Source of the DNA: an uncultured Bacteroidia bacterium
GTDB taxonomy: Bacteria; Bacteroidota; Bacteroidia; Bacteroidales; Prolixibacteraceae
NCBI GenBank assembly: GCA_903923905.1
Contig: CAIXZH010000116.1
Coordinates: 55,077 to 119,076 of the forward strand
DNA length: 64,000 nucleotides
Direction: 5' to 3'
Position numbers and translations under genes: made by a program. Under the pieces are notes generated by a model. It was not told where the DNA came from and searched no databases. It was given only the letters and a program-made list of their open reading frames with translations. Position 1 is the first letter of the stretch. Each line of letters begins with the position of its first letter. This document shows positions 27,094 through 35,740 of the stretch, one piece after another.

Positions 27094-29040
27094 ATGAAGC
27101 ACGCATCAATTCTTTTGATCCTGTTATTCAGCATCGGTAGTTTATTCTCTCAGGAGACCGTTTATAAACTTAGCAGTCCTAATGGCAAAATCCAATTAAA
27201 GGTAAATCTCGTAGCTGATGGAAAACCTGTCTATTCCATAGATTTCAATGGAGCGCAGGTTATTGGCCAGTCCAGCCTTGGAATCCGGCTTTCAGATGCC
27301 GATTTTACCATTGGACTCAAAATCGAGTCTGTTTCAGCGATAAAATCTGTGAAGGATGATTACCAGCTGATTTCGGGGAAAAGGAAACATTGTACTTACC
27401 ATGGAAATGAACAAACCATCCGTTTTACAAATTTCAGGCAGGAACCCATCGATATGATATTCAGAGTATCCGATGACGGAGCAGCTTTTCGCTATTTCCT
27501 TCCAGGGAAATCACTTGAAACCCGGAAAATTATTGAAGAAAACACCTCATTTCAGTTAACGCCAGGAAGTAAGATCTATATGAGTCCCTGCCCGGATGTT
27601 TATATGGGATGGTGCAATTCGCAACCCTCCTACGAGGATTATTACTTTCAGGGAGAGGATATCGGCAAACCGTCACCCTATTCCGCCGGATGGGTTTTCC
27701 CCGCATTGTTTAAAAAGGATAATACCTGGATACTTTTGACTGAAACCGGTCTGGATGGAACCTATTGCGGAGCCCGCCTTCAACAGTTGTCCGATAACGG
27801 TAATTATAAAATCAGGTTTCCCGAGGAAGGGGAGAGGACTTCACCACTCGCACCGCTTTTCCCCGAATCCAAAACTCCCTGGCTTACCCCGTGGCGGATT
27901 ATTGTGATCAGTGACGGATTAAAAACGTTGATGGAATCGACCCTTGAAACCGACCTTGCAATTCCTGCAAAAGAGGCTGATTATTCATTTGTAAAACCCG
28001 GCAGGGCTTCCTGGAGCTGGATCATGAAGAAAGATGATTCCGTAATCTATGAGGTACAAAAAAGCTATATCGATTGGGCTGCGAAAATGAAATGGGAATA
28101 CTGTCTGATCGATGCAGACTGGGATGTGAAGATTGGCTACGAAAAAGTGAAAGAGTTAGTTGATTATGCAACAGGTAAAGGGGTTGGGTTACTGCTCTGG
28201 TACAACTCTGCAGGTAGTTGGAATACTGTTGCTTACAGTCCAAAAGATAAGCTGTTGTTTGGTCGTAATCGAGAAGCTGAATTTAAGCGGATCAGTGAAA
28301 TGGGGATCAAGGGAATCAAAGCTGATTTTTTTGGAGGTGACGGACAATCAATGATGAAATATTACAATGACATACTGCAGGATGCCATGAAATATAAACT
28401 AATGGTGAACTTTCACGGGGCCACCTATCCCAAAGGGTGGCAGCGGACCTATCCTAATCTGGTGACTATGGAGGCAGTCAAGGGATTTGAATATATTACT
28501 TTTACCCAGGAGGCGGCAGATCAGGAGCCAAATCACACCTGCATGTTGCCTTTTACCCGTAATGTTTTCAGTCCTATGGATTTCACTCCGGTAAATCTTA
28601 CTGAAATTCCCGGATTGAAGAGAAAGACCTCAAGTGCATTTGAGCTTGCGCTTACGGTTGTTTTTCAATCGGGTATTCAGCATTGGGCCGAAAGTCCTGA
28701 AGGAATGGCTTTGGTGCCGGAATATATCCGGGAGTATATGAGTTCCGTTCCGACGCATTGGGATGACACCCGCTTTATTGACGGTTTCCCGGGTAAATAT
28801 GTGGTATTGGCCCGTAAATCCGGCAACAACTGGTATATCGCCGGTATAAACGGGGAGAATTCCGAAAAGGAGATCAGCTTCACCTTACCATTTATAGCGG
28901 CCAATGTGAATGCCACCTTTTATACCGATGGGGATACAAACCGTTCCTTTTCAAAATCGGAATTAAAAACCAAAAAAGGGGAGAAGATAAATTTGAAGAT
29001 TAAGCCTGCCGGAGGTTTTGTCCTTATGGTTAGCGAATGA
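27094..29040 (+). CDS. GH97 glycoside hydrolase, retaining type (locus 1)
   Basis: 648 residues with a signal peptide (1-19, ending LFSQ). The N-terminal beta-sandwich (about 20-270) and (beta/alpha)8 barrel are typical of GH97. The barrel has KADFFGGDGQ with Asp411 at the nucleophile position and NFHGATYPKG where inverting members such as SusB have a Glu in place of the Gly, so the retaining mechanism is expected. Retaining GH97 enzymes known to me are alpha-galactosidases and beta-L-arabinopyranosidases. In an arabinose-centred locus either would remove terminal caps. It ends the locus 1 operon; a strong hairpin lies about 80 bases downstream. Confidence 0.9.
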   Translation: MKHASILLILLFSIGSLFSQETVYKLSSPNGKIQLKVNLVADGKPVYSIDFNGAQVIGQSSLGIRLSDADFTIGLKIESVSAIKSVKDDYQLISGKRKHCTYHGNEQTIRFTNFRQEPIDMIFRVSDDGAAFRYFLPGKSLETRKIIEENTSFQLTPGSKIYMSPCPDVYMGWCNSQPSYEDYYFQGEDIGKPSPYSAGWVFPALFKKDNTWILLTETGLDGTYCGARLQQLSDNGNYKIRFPEEGERTSPLAPLFPESKTPWLTPWRIIVISDGLKTLMESTLETDLAIPAKEADYSFVKPGRASWSWIMKKDDSVIYEVQKSYIDWAAKMKWEYCLIDADWDVKIGYEKVKELVDYATGKGVGLLLWYNSAGSWNTVAYSPKDKLLFGRNREAEFKRISEMGIKGIKADFFGGDGQSMMKYYNDILQDAMKYKLMVNFHGATYPKGWQRTYPNLVTMEAVKGFEYITFTQEAADQEPNHTCMLPFTRNVFSPMDFTPVNLTEIPGLKRKTSSAFELALTVVFQSGIQHWAESPEGMALVPEYIREYMSSVPTHWDDTRFIDGFPGKYVVLARKSGNNWYIAGINGENSEKEISFTLPFIAANVNATFYTDGDTNRSFSKSELKTKKGEKINLKIKPAGGFVLMVSE

Positions 29041-29122
29041 TTTGGATATATTTTCCAAGATGAAAACTGTGGTTGTAAGAGTACAAACACTAAAAAGATA
29101 GAATTGAAATTTAAGATAGTTG

Positions 29123-29157
29123 GCGGGTGACTTTTCAAGTTCTGAAAAGTCACCCGC
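29123..29157. terminator. Perfect 15-bp hairpin between convergent units
   Basis: GCGGGTGACTTTTCA and TGAAAAGTCACCCGC pair perfectly around a 5-base loop (AGTTC), followed on the plus strand by TAGCGTTTTTAAA. It stands between the end of the GH97 gene and the convergent minus-strand GH51 operon and probably works for locus 1 and perhaps both directions. Confidence 0.75.
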
Positions 29158-29239
29158 TAGCGTTTTTAAAGAATATTTATAAACTGTTTAAATTTTTAAG
29201 TTCGTTTTTATTCAAGAGTAATTCTTTTTCTTAAGATTG

Positions 29240-29355
29240 TGCCGTAGGCATTAAATATGGGTAGAAAGGAAATTTGTCGCAAAATATCTCGTAGGTACGG
29301 GACGAAACCTTCAATATTTAATTGTTTTCTACCCATATCTAATCCCTGACGGGAC
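29240..29355. repeat. Palindromic dispersed repeat element
   Basis: ATATGGGTAGAAA (29255-29267) and TTTCTACCCATAT (29326-29338) are perfect 13-base inverted arms separated by 58 bases. Flanking both arms are GTAGGCATTAA and TAATCCCTGACGGGAC segments, and CGTAGGTACGGGACG occurs in the spacer. A degenerate single arm is found at 6606-6634. Together they look like a non-coding dispersed repeat family (MITE- or REP-like). No coding potential is seen. Confidence 0.5.
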
Positions 29356-29379
29356 TGAAAATAAAAATTAAACAGTTTC

Positions 29380-30771
29380 TTATTCCTGCTTAATTTTAAT
29401 AATAGTAAAAGAATATGCTGCAAGTACCTGATTCACTGTTTTCCCTTTCAATACCACTTCATTTTCAACAGGTACAAGTAACCTTGGATGTTCCAGCGAA
29501 TTGAAAGTAGAAAGGCTATCGCTTTGAAGAGTAATCATTATCGCTATTTTAACCAGCTTCTTTGTTCCTTCCAGAACTACTTTTGCCGGCTGAGGTTCAC
29601 TTTTTGAATTAACCAGTTTCAGTATGATTTCGTGAGAATTCTGATCCCAGGTAGCTGAACCATAGAGCCCTTCCTGTCCTGTCAGCGGTTTGGTGTCCAT
29701 CAGCATTGGCAAAACTTCTGTCCCCTTATTATTGGAAAACAATTTTTGAACGTAATAATTAACTGTACCGAAGGATTGCAGGTTGTCGAACCAGATCAGG
29801 TCGGGAGTCCATTGCCACCCATCGACATGGGCAAAGAGCGGGGCGTAGGAACAAAGCTGAACCACTGCAGCATTACGTTCCAGACCGGTCATAAATGCGG
29901 CTTCGGAAAGGGCGCATTCCCAGTGATTATGAGATACGGGATTTCCGGTTTTGGCACCATGAGCTGCATATTCCCCCGCGAAAACCTTGTAGCTGTTCCG
30001 GTCGTAATTATCGTAACGGGTGGCATTTTCCAGGAACCATTCTGGTTTGGCATAATAATGTTCATCAACAATCTGTGCATTTAGCTTTTTCAGTTCTGCA
30101 GAAGCATATTCGAAATTCTTTCCGTTTGGAGCAGGACCTGCGCTGGATACAATTTTGACTAAAGGATATTTTTCGGTGATTGCCTTTGCAAAAACCGTAT
30201 ACCGCTCGATATACTGAGGTCCCCACTGTTCATTTCCAACTCCGATCATTTTCAGGTTAAATGGCGCTGGATGCCCCATCTGAGTACGGATTTTCCCCCA
30301 TTTTGAATCAGCCGGTCCGTTGGCAAACTCAATCAGATCAATGGCATCCTGAATATAGGGGTCGAGTTGATCCAATGGGACAAGTTCTACAGTATTAAAC
30401 TGGCATGCCATACCACAACTCAATATTGGGAGTGGTTCAGCACCCAAATCTTCAGCCAGCTGAAAATACTCGAAAAAACCCATTCCAAAGGATTGAAAAT
30501 AGTCAGGGGTGTCACGACGTTTAAATTCTGTATTCCAGCGGTTGATGATTAATTTGCGATCATCGATGTTTCCGATTGTTTTTTTCCACTGATAGCGGGT
30601 TTCCAGTTCCCTCCCTTCAACAATGCATCCTCCCGGAAAACGGATAAACCCCGGTTTTAAATCGGCAAGTAGTTGAACGAGATCGGCACGTAATCCACCC
30701 GGACGGTTTTTCCAGGTGTCACCGGGAAAGAGTGAAATCATATCGAGATCAAGATCCCCCTTCACCTTCAA
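29380..30771 (-). CDS. GH51 alpha-L-arabinofuranosidase, C-terminal part (frameshifted)
   Basis: 463 codons that can be read from a TTG at 30771 but belong to the same gene as the following entry (30749-31357). The barrel contains FIRFPGGCIVEG, the acid/base Glu in GVGNEQWG and the nucleophile in FAGEYAAH, then the C-terminal beta domain ending SFTIIKIKQE. Removing one G from the G5 run at 30756-30760 (CCCCC on the plus strand) would join the two frames into one protein of about 657 residues reading FEGEGDLDLDMISLFP, which matches the 675-residue paralogue upstream. As written, this part lacks a signal peptide and would not be exported. Either a sequence error or a real inactivating or phase-variable change. 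Confidence 0.85.
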   Translation of the reverse strand: MKVKGDLDLDMISLFPGDTWKNRPGGLRADLVQLLADLKPGFIRFPGGCIVEGRELETRYQWKKTIGNIDDRKLIINRWNTEFKRRDTPDYFQSFGMGFFEYFQLAEDLGAEPLPILSCGMACQFNTVELVPLDQLDPYIQDAIDLIEFANGPADSKWGKIRTQMGHPAPFNLKMIGVGNEQWGPQYIERYTVFAKAITEKYPLVKIVSSAGPAPNGKNFEYASAELKKLNAQIVDEHYYAKPEWFLENATRYDNYDRNSYKVFAGEYAAHGAKTGNPVSHNHWECALSEAAFMTGLERNAAVVQLCSYAPLFAHVDGWQWTPDLIWFDNLQSFGTVNYYVQKLFSNNKGTEVLPMLMDTKPLTGQEGLYGSATWDQNSHEIILKLVNSKSEPQPAKVVLEGTKKLVKIAIMITLQSDSLSTFNSLEHPRLLVPVENEVVLKGKTVNQVLAAYSFTIIKIKQE

Positions 30772-31357
30772 ACCAGATATTTAATTTTGCTTTTTTTTCT
30801 GTTGCGGTCGCCTCAAAACTAACCTGACATCTCTTCCACGATTCTGAATCGGGTAACAGACTGGAAGAGCTGATTACTGCGCCCTGGGGATTTACCAGTT
30901 CAATGCGCATTTTCAGTTTGCTTTTCCCCTTTTGGCGGGCGAGAACAGAAAAGTGGTAGGTTATCCCTTGCCGGATACCCATACCGCGGAATCCCTCGTT
31001 CGACAATCCAAAGGATGGTTCACCGGGGGCAATAGAAATCCTTGCATAGCGCGGATTCAAAGGGTTTGTCTCACTTTGGTTCAGGATTAACATCCCGGTT
31101 GTAGTATCAGGTTTCATAATTTTCCATCCCATCAGCGGTTTGAGGAACTCAAATGAACGGTTTTTGACCAGCTCTGCGTATATACCGCCGTCGGCAGCAA
31201 AGTTGATGTCTTCAAAAAAGATCCCCCACATCGTTGGCTGAACGGTGGCCACAGGTTTGGTGACATCTACCGAAATAATATGTTCCTGTGAAAATGCATT
31301 CAGGCTTATGAACAGGCAGAATAGGCTTATGAACTTTACCGGTATCAGATTTCTCAT
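30749..31357 (-). CDS. GH51 alpha-L-arabinofuranosidase, N-terminal part (frameshifted)
   Basis: 202 residues with a signal peptide (1-23, ending AFSQ), the first GH51 strand (GIFFEDINFAADGGIYAEL) and the N-terminal CBM-like sandwich. The frame ends at a TGA immediately after a run of five G residues, while the rest of the enzyme continues in another frame (29380-30771). Alone it would be a secreted carbohydrate-binding fragment without catalytic residues. It lies 59 bases after the GH127 gene in the order GH51, GH127, GH51 on the minus strand, so it is the last gene of that operon. Confidence 0.85.
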   Translation of the reverse strand: MRNLIPVKFISLFCLFISLNAFSQEHIISVDVTKPVATVQPTMWGIFFEDINFAADGGIYAELVKNRSFEFLKPLMGWKIMKPDTTTGMLILNQSETNPLNPRYARISIAPGEPSFGLSNEGFRGMGIRQGITYHFSVLARQKGKSKLKMRIELVNPQGAVISSSSLLPDSESWKRCQVSFEATATEKKAKLNIWFEGEGGS

Positions 31358-31416
31358 TCTAATATAGCGACAGCTTTATAACTAACGTCTTGAATTAATT
31401 TGATGATCAAATGAAT

Positions 31417-33348
31417 TTATTTCAGCGGTATCCAGACCTTCATCTTGTTGATACCCCGATTATTCCAGGCAAAATAAGGAATTGCTGTAAAACCCTCTTT
31501 TTGATTATTTTCCCTGCCTGAAATTGTTTCAATGCCACCCAGTAATTCAGGCTTGAAACCCGCAACAGTTTCACTATTGGCTGTAAGGTACAAACCATTG
31601 ATATTCTTATTGTCGGCCGCCTCAAGACAATAAACGATCGGTCCCCGTTCCAGGGCGACTTTCCCAAGATCATCTTTAACCTGCTTATTGGCAACAACCT
31701 GGCGAATACCCATTGGAAGTGATAAATTTACAACATCCCGATTGTTCCATTCACGGTCCAGGAGAGCATAACCTTTTTCTGTCCGGAAGGAAATCTTCTT
31801 TCCGTTAATTTTTATGGAAACTGAATCGTTCTGAGGTTTGGAATAGGCATATAAATCGCCTGGGACCGGTTGGTTTTCAGCCCATCCGGGGATACGCAGA
31901 CAAAGGGCGAATTTTCCCGTTTTTTCGGGAGAAACCGATATCTTCACATTTCCATCCCACGGATATTGGGTTTCCTGGGTGAGGGTAACCTGATTTCCGG
32001 TCAGCACAATTTTAGACGAGCTGGTTACAAACAGGTTTACATACAGCTTATTATCGCTTTGGGCATAAATATAGCCCGGAACCGAAGGGAGAAACCGGCA
32101 CATGTTGGTTGGACAACAGGAGCAATCAAACCAGGGCTGACGATCAAGCGTGCCGCCACTGTTAAATTTATACGTAAGATCGCATTCCAGCGGATTGGGG
32201 TAGAAAAAAGTTTTTCCGTCAAGGCCGATTCCTGAAATCACACCATTGTAAAGACTCCTTTCGAGGACATCGATGTATTTGGAGTCGCCATGCAACAAAA
32301 ACATACGATAATTCCAGTAAACATTGGCAATTGCGGCACAAGTTTCATTATATGCAGTCAAATTGGGCAGTTCGTAATTGTCTCCAAAAGCTTCTCCGTC
32401 ATGCCGGGCTCCGATACCTCCGGTGATGTAAAGCTTCTTAGAAACCATATTTTCCCAGATCTTGTCGATGGCAGAAATGTAGGCTGCATTACCCGTGAGG
32501 GCTGCAACATCGGCCACTCCCGAATAGAGGTAACCCGCACGAACGGCGTGTCCAACAGCTTGATCCTGCTGAATCAGCGGCTTATGGTTCTGGGAATAGG
32601 CATTCTTCGGATTATTCTCTTTTCCCCGGCAATCGATAAAATATTTTGCCAGAGTAAGGTATTTATCCTCCCCTGTAATGCGGTAAAGCTTAACCAGACC
32701 CATCTCCACAATCTCGTGACCGGGAGTATCATTCCGTTTTCCGGGGGCAAAAACCTGACTCAGCAGATCGGCATTTTTTAAGGCGATATCAAGGAAATTC
32801 CGCTTGCCGGTAGACTGGAAATGGGCAGATGCAGCCTCAAACAGATGCCCTGAATTGTATAGTTCATGACTCAGTATGGATTCATTCACCCAGCGCTCAT
32901 TGCCAGACCATTGGTGAGGATGCTGAGGATCGATCGTTCTTGCTGTGTAGAGGTAGCCATCGGCCTCCTGAGCCTTGCCGATGATGACAATCAGGCTATC
33001 CACGTAACGGTCAAGTTTGGGATCCGGGTGGACGCTCATTGAATAGGAAGCACCTTCAATAATTTTATAGATATCGGTATCGTCAAATGGGAAAGTGGTC
33101 CCAAACTTCCCTTTCTTTTCAGCGGCTTTTACAAAATTTGCCACTCTGCCCGTCTCCTCACATTTGGCAAAAGAGGCCGGAATAGTTACTTCCCGCGTCG
33201 TTTCTATCTTTGGCAACCAGAATTGGTCGCTGATCTTTACCTCGTTGAACGGAATGCCCTGAATTTGATAATCAGCTTTTCTGGATTCGTTTTTACAAGA
33301 AACCAGTCCGGCAAGTAAGAGAACGGGAATGGCAAATAGTGTTTTCAT
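31417..33348 (-). CDS. GH127 beta-L-arabinofuranosidase, lipoprotein
   Basis: 643 residues with a lipoprotein signal (GLVSC, Cys18). The (alpha/alpha)6 barrel carries the metal-thiolate site of the family: Glu335 and Cys337 in NETCAA, and the adjacent Cys411-Cys412 in CSCCPTNM, the first being the expected nucleophile by comparison with the Bifidobacterium enzyme HypBA1. Formerly DUF1680. It removes terminal beta-L-arabinofuranose, as found on hydroxyproline-linked arabino-oligosaccharides and some pectic side chains. It is flanked by GH51 genes on both sides with spacings of 4 and 59 bases, a co-transcribed arabinose-release set handling both alpha and beta linkages. Confidence 0.92.
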   Translation of the reverse strand: MKTLFAIPVLLLAGLVSCKNESRKADYQIQGIPFNEVKISDQFWLPKIETTREVTIPASFAKCEETGRVANFVKAAEKKGKFGTTFPFDDTDIYKIIEGASYSMSVHPDPKLDRYVDSLIVIIGKAQEADGYLYTARTIDPQHPHQWSGNERWVNESILSHELYNSGHLFEAASAHFQSTGKRNFLDIALKNADLLSQVFAPGKRNDTPGHEIVEMGLVKLYRITGEDKYLTLAKYFIDCRGKENNPKNAYSQNHKPLIQQDQAVGHAVRAGYLYSGVADVAALTGNAAYISAIDKIWENMVSKKLYITGGIGARHDGEAFGDNYELPNLTAYNETCAAIANVYWNYRMFLLHGDSKYIDVLERSLYNGVISGIGLDGKTFFYPNPLECDLTYKFNSGGTLDRQPWFDCSCCPTNMCRFLPSVPGYIYAQSDNKLYVNLFVTSSSKIVLTGNQVTLTQETQYPWDGNVKISVSPEKTGKFALCLRIPGWAENQPVPGDLYAYSKPQNDSVSIKINGKKISFRTEKGYALLDREWNNRDVVNLSLPMGIRQVVANKQVKDDLGKVALERGPIVYCLEAADNKNINGLYLTANSETVAGFKPELLGGIETISGRENNQKEGFTAIPYFAWNNRGINKMKVWIPLK

Positions 33349-33352
33349 CTTC

Positions 33353-35380
33353 TTATTTGTTTGTTTTCAGTCGGATTACGGTAAATGAGTTTGCGGGGAG
33401 TTCAATGGAGAATTCTTTCCCAACCTGGATGGAAGTGATCTGTGGTTTAGAAATCCTATCATCAGGCAAACCGGTTAATACCGCTTTGGTCCCAATTTTA
33501 TCCGGAAACCCGGTCCCTTTAAGATTTATCTTTGCATTTACCGGAGTTTGGAGCGTATTGACGAGCTTTATAATCAGGTCCCCGCTATTCCTCTCCCTGA
33601 CCACTGAAACAGGCAGACAGTCAGCCGCTTTCGAGGCGGCATCCGAAAGAATAACCTTGTTTGAAACGAATTGATCACCTGAATTTTGACCAAACAGCTG
33701 TTGAACGTAGTAATTTACCGAGGGCATTACGCTGCTATTGTTAAAATAGATCATATCGGGTATCCATTGCGTATTTCCCGATTTTGCGAGAAGCGGGGCA
33801 TATGAGGCCATACCCACCACATCGCCGTTCCGTTCCAGGGAAGTCATGTATGCCGCTTCTGCGAGGGCGGAACGAAGTGTATTTTTGCGGTCAATATCGT
33901 GTGCTGCATATTCTCCGACATAAATATGGGAAGCTTCCCGGTTGTAAGTGTCATAGCGATGGAGGTTTTTCAGAAACCAGGATGGCTCTTTGTAATAATG
34001 TTCATCTACCATGCTAACCTTGTTTTCACCGGCAAATTTCCAGCCCAGGTCAAAGTCTTCCCCGTCAGGTGCAGGACCGACGGTTCCGACAATGGTAATT
34101 TCAGGATGAACTGCTCTTACCGCATTATAAATCATTTTAAACCGTTCCCTGAATTCCGGAGTCTGCTTGTCTTCGTTTCCGATTCCAATATATTCCAGAT
34201 TAAATGGTTGAGGATGTCCGGCTTTAGCCCGTTTGGCACCCCATGTTGTGGAGGCTGATCCATTGGCGTATTCAATCAGGTCGAGGATTTCCTGGATATA
34301 AGATTGCATTTCTTCGGGTGGCAAACCTCTCTGACCTGTACCCCCAATCCGCCAGGTTCCGCCTGAGTTCTGGCAACTTACAGCAGCTGGCACAACCGGA
34401 AGTGGTTTGGCACCAATATCCTCGCAAAACTGGAAGTATTCAAAATATCCAAGGCCGACTGACTGATGGTAATTCCAGATATCGCGTTGTTCAACCCTTT
34501 GTTCGACCGGACCGATCGTGTTTTTCCAGCGATACATATTTCCAAGGCCATCACCGTGAACCAGGCACCCGCCCGGGAAACGCATAAATTTGGGTTTAAG
34601 ATCGGCAATAGTCTGTGCAAGATCAGCGCGAAGACCGTTCGTTCTGCCTTTAAAGGTTTTTTGAGGGAACAGCGAAACCTCGTCCAGGGCAAATTTTCCT
34701 TTTCCTTTTGCCAGAATCACAAAATGACAGCTGTCGTTGCTTTGAGTGGCGGTGATTGTTGCAGTAAAATTCTTCCAATCATTTGAATCTGAAGTGAAGG
34801 TTGCTTTCCCGCAAATTTCACCTTTTGAATCTTGTAATTTGATTTCAAACGGAATTGGTTGCCCTGATATCAGGCGAATAAATGCCGAGAAGTCGTATTT
34901 CTCACCGGCCCGGATTACGATCCCATCGAAACCCGAATTGGTCAATCCAACCCCCTGCTGACCTTCATCCTCTACAATCAGAACCACATAATGAGGATTA
35001 TTCCCATTTAGCGGAGAGGTGGTCTCAACAGAGATAGCCCCATAGCCAAATCCATCTGTTGTATATTCCCATGCCGTGAGCGGATTCCACCCTTTACGAT
35101 CTGCCGGAGAGTATTCAAAGGAGCGGTTCTGAATCAACTCGGCATAAAGACCGCCATCGGCAGCATAATTAAGGTCCTCAAAGAAGATCCCGAATAGGTG
35201 GTCACTGATTTTTTTACCCTTCGTGACATCGACGGAAATAGTGGCTGTCGTTTCAGGTTTTGAGGCACTGCTATGATTGTCTGCGGTTGAAATGATCCGT
35301 TGCTTTCCAACAGCAGAAACCGCTTCAACGAAGACCATTAAACTAAAAAAAACAGCAAAAAGTAAATGATTTTTGTTCAT
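33353..35380 (-). CDS. GH51 alpha-L-arabinofuranosidase
   Basis: 675 residues with a signal peptide (about 1-23). N-terminal strand GIFFEDLNYAADGGLYAEL, CBM-like sandwich (about 85-240), TIM barrel with FMRFPGGCLVHG, acid/base Glu403 (GIGNEDKQ) and nucleophile Glu490 (YVGEYAAHD), then a C-terminal beta domain ending in FTVIRLKTNK. All key residues are present. It is the first gene of a minus-strand operon and is followed after 4 bases by GH127 and then by the frameshifted paralogue. It would cleave terminal alpha-L-arabinofuranosyl residues in the periplasm or outside. Confidence 0.93.
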   Translation of the reverse strand: MNKNHLLFAVFFSLMVFVEAVSAVGKQRIISTADNHSSASKPETTATISVDVTKGKKISDHLFGIFFEDLNYAADGGLYAELIQNRSFEYSPADRKGWNPLTAWEYTTDGFGYGAISVETTSPLNGNNPHYVVLIVEDEGQQGVGLTNSGFDGIVIRAGEKYDFSAFIRLISGQPIPFEIKLQDSKGEICGKATFTSDSNDWKNFTATITATQSNDSCHFVILAKGKGKFALDEVSLFPQKTFKGRTNGLRADLAQTIADLKPKFMRFPGGCLVHGDGLGNMYRWKNTIGPVEQRVEQRDIWNYHQSVGLGYFEYFQFCEDIGAKPLPVVPAAVSCQNSGGTWRIGGTGQRGLPPEEMQSYIQEILDLIEYANGSASTTWGAKRAKAGHPQPFNLEYIGIGNEDKQTPEFRERFKMIYNAVRAVHPEITIVGTVGPAPDGEDFDLGWKFAGENKVSMVDEHYYKEPSWFLKNLHRYDTYNREASHIYVGEYAAHDIDRKNTLRSALAEAAYMTSLERNGDVVGMASYAPLLAKSGNTQWIPDMIYFNNSSVMPSVNYYVQQLFGQNSGDQFVSNKVILSDAASKAADCLPVSVVRERNSGDLIIKLVNTLQTPVNAKINLKGTGFPDKIGTKAVLTGLPDDRISKPQITSIQVGKEFSIELPANSFTVIRLKTNK

Positions 35381-35740
35381 TTCCAGGATATTAAAGTAAA
35401 GTCATTTTATTTGGTTTGTGCTCATGATGGTCACATGAAATCCCTTTAATCAGGTAAAAATGGATTTGCGTTTAGAAAGCGAAGACAAAGATAGAAAACT
35501 GGTAAATATTTATCGCAATATTTTTAAAATAAATAGTAAAAAATACTCTTTATATTTTTTAGCGTAGGTTAAACATCGAAATATCGCAATTGTACCGGGA
35601 GGATATAGGCTGGAAAATAGCGATTAATGAATTGTATAATAGTTAGTTGGTGCTTAATCAAATAAAATTAAGGTGTTATATACTTTTAAAGGTAAAGAAA
35701 TGTGATAAAAGCGCGGTCATTATGGCTGATTCCGATTTGA
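35381..35740 (-). promoter_or_regulatory. Intergenic region with candidate promoter for the GH51-GH127 operon
   Basis: 360 AT-rich bases without a gene. On the minus strand ATTG (35516-35519) and TATCTTTG (35486-35493) are separated by 22 bases, close to the Bacteroidota -33/-7 arrangement, and would give a leader of about 100 bases. The locus 2 operon ends at the other side of this gap; no strong terminator hairpin was seen for it. Confidence 0.4.

Noticed and set aside
32290..32781. A 163-codon open frame antisense to GH127
   Set aside because: The GH127 frame carries the full metal-thiolate site; the antisense frame has no recognisable features.
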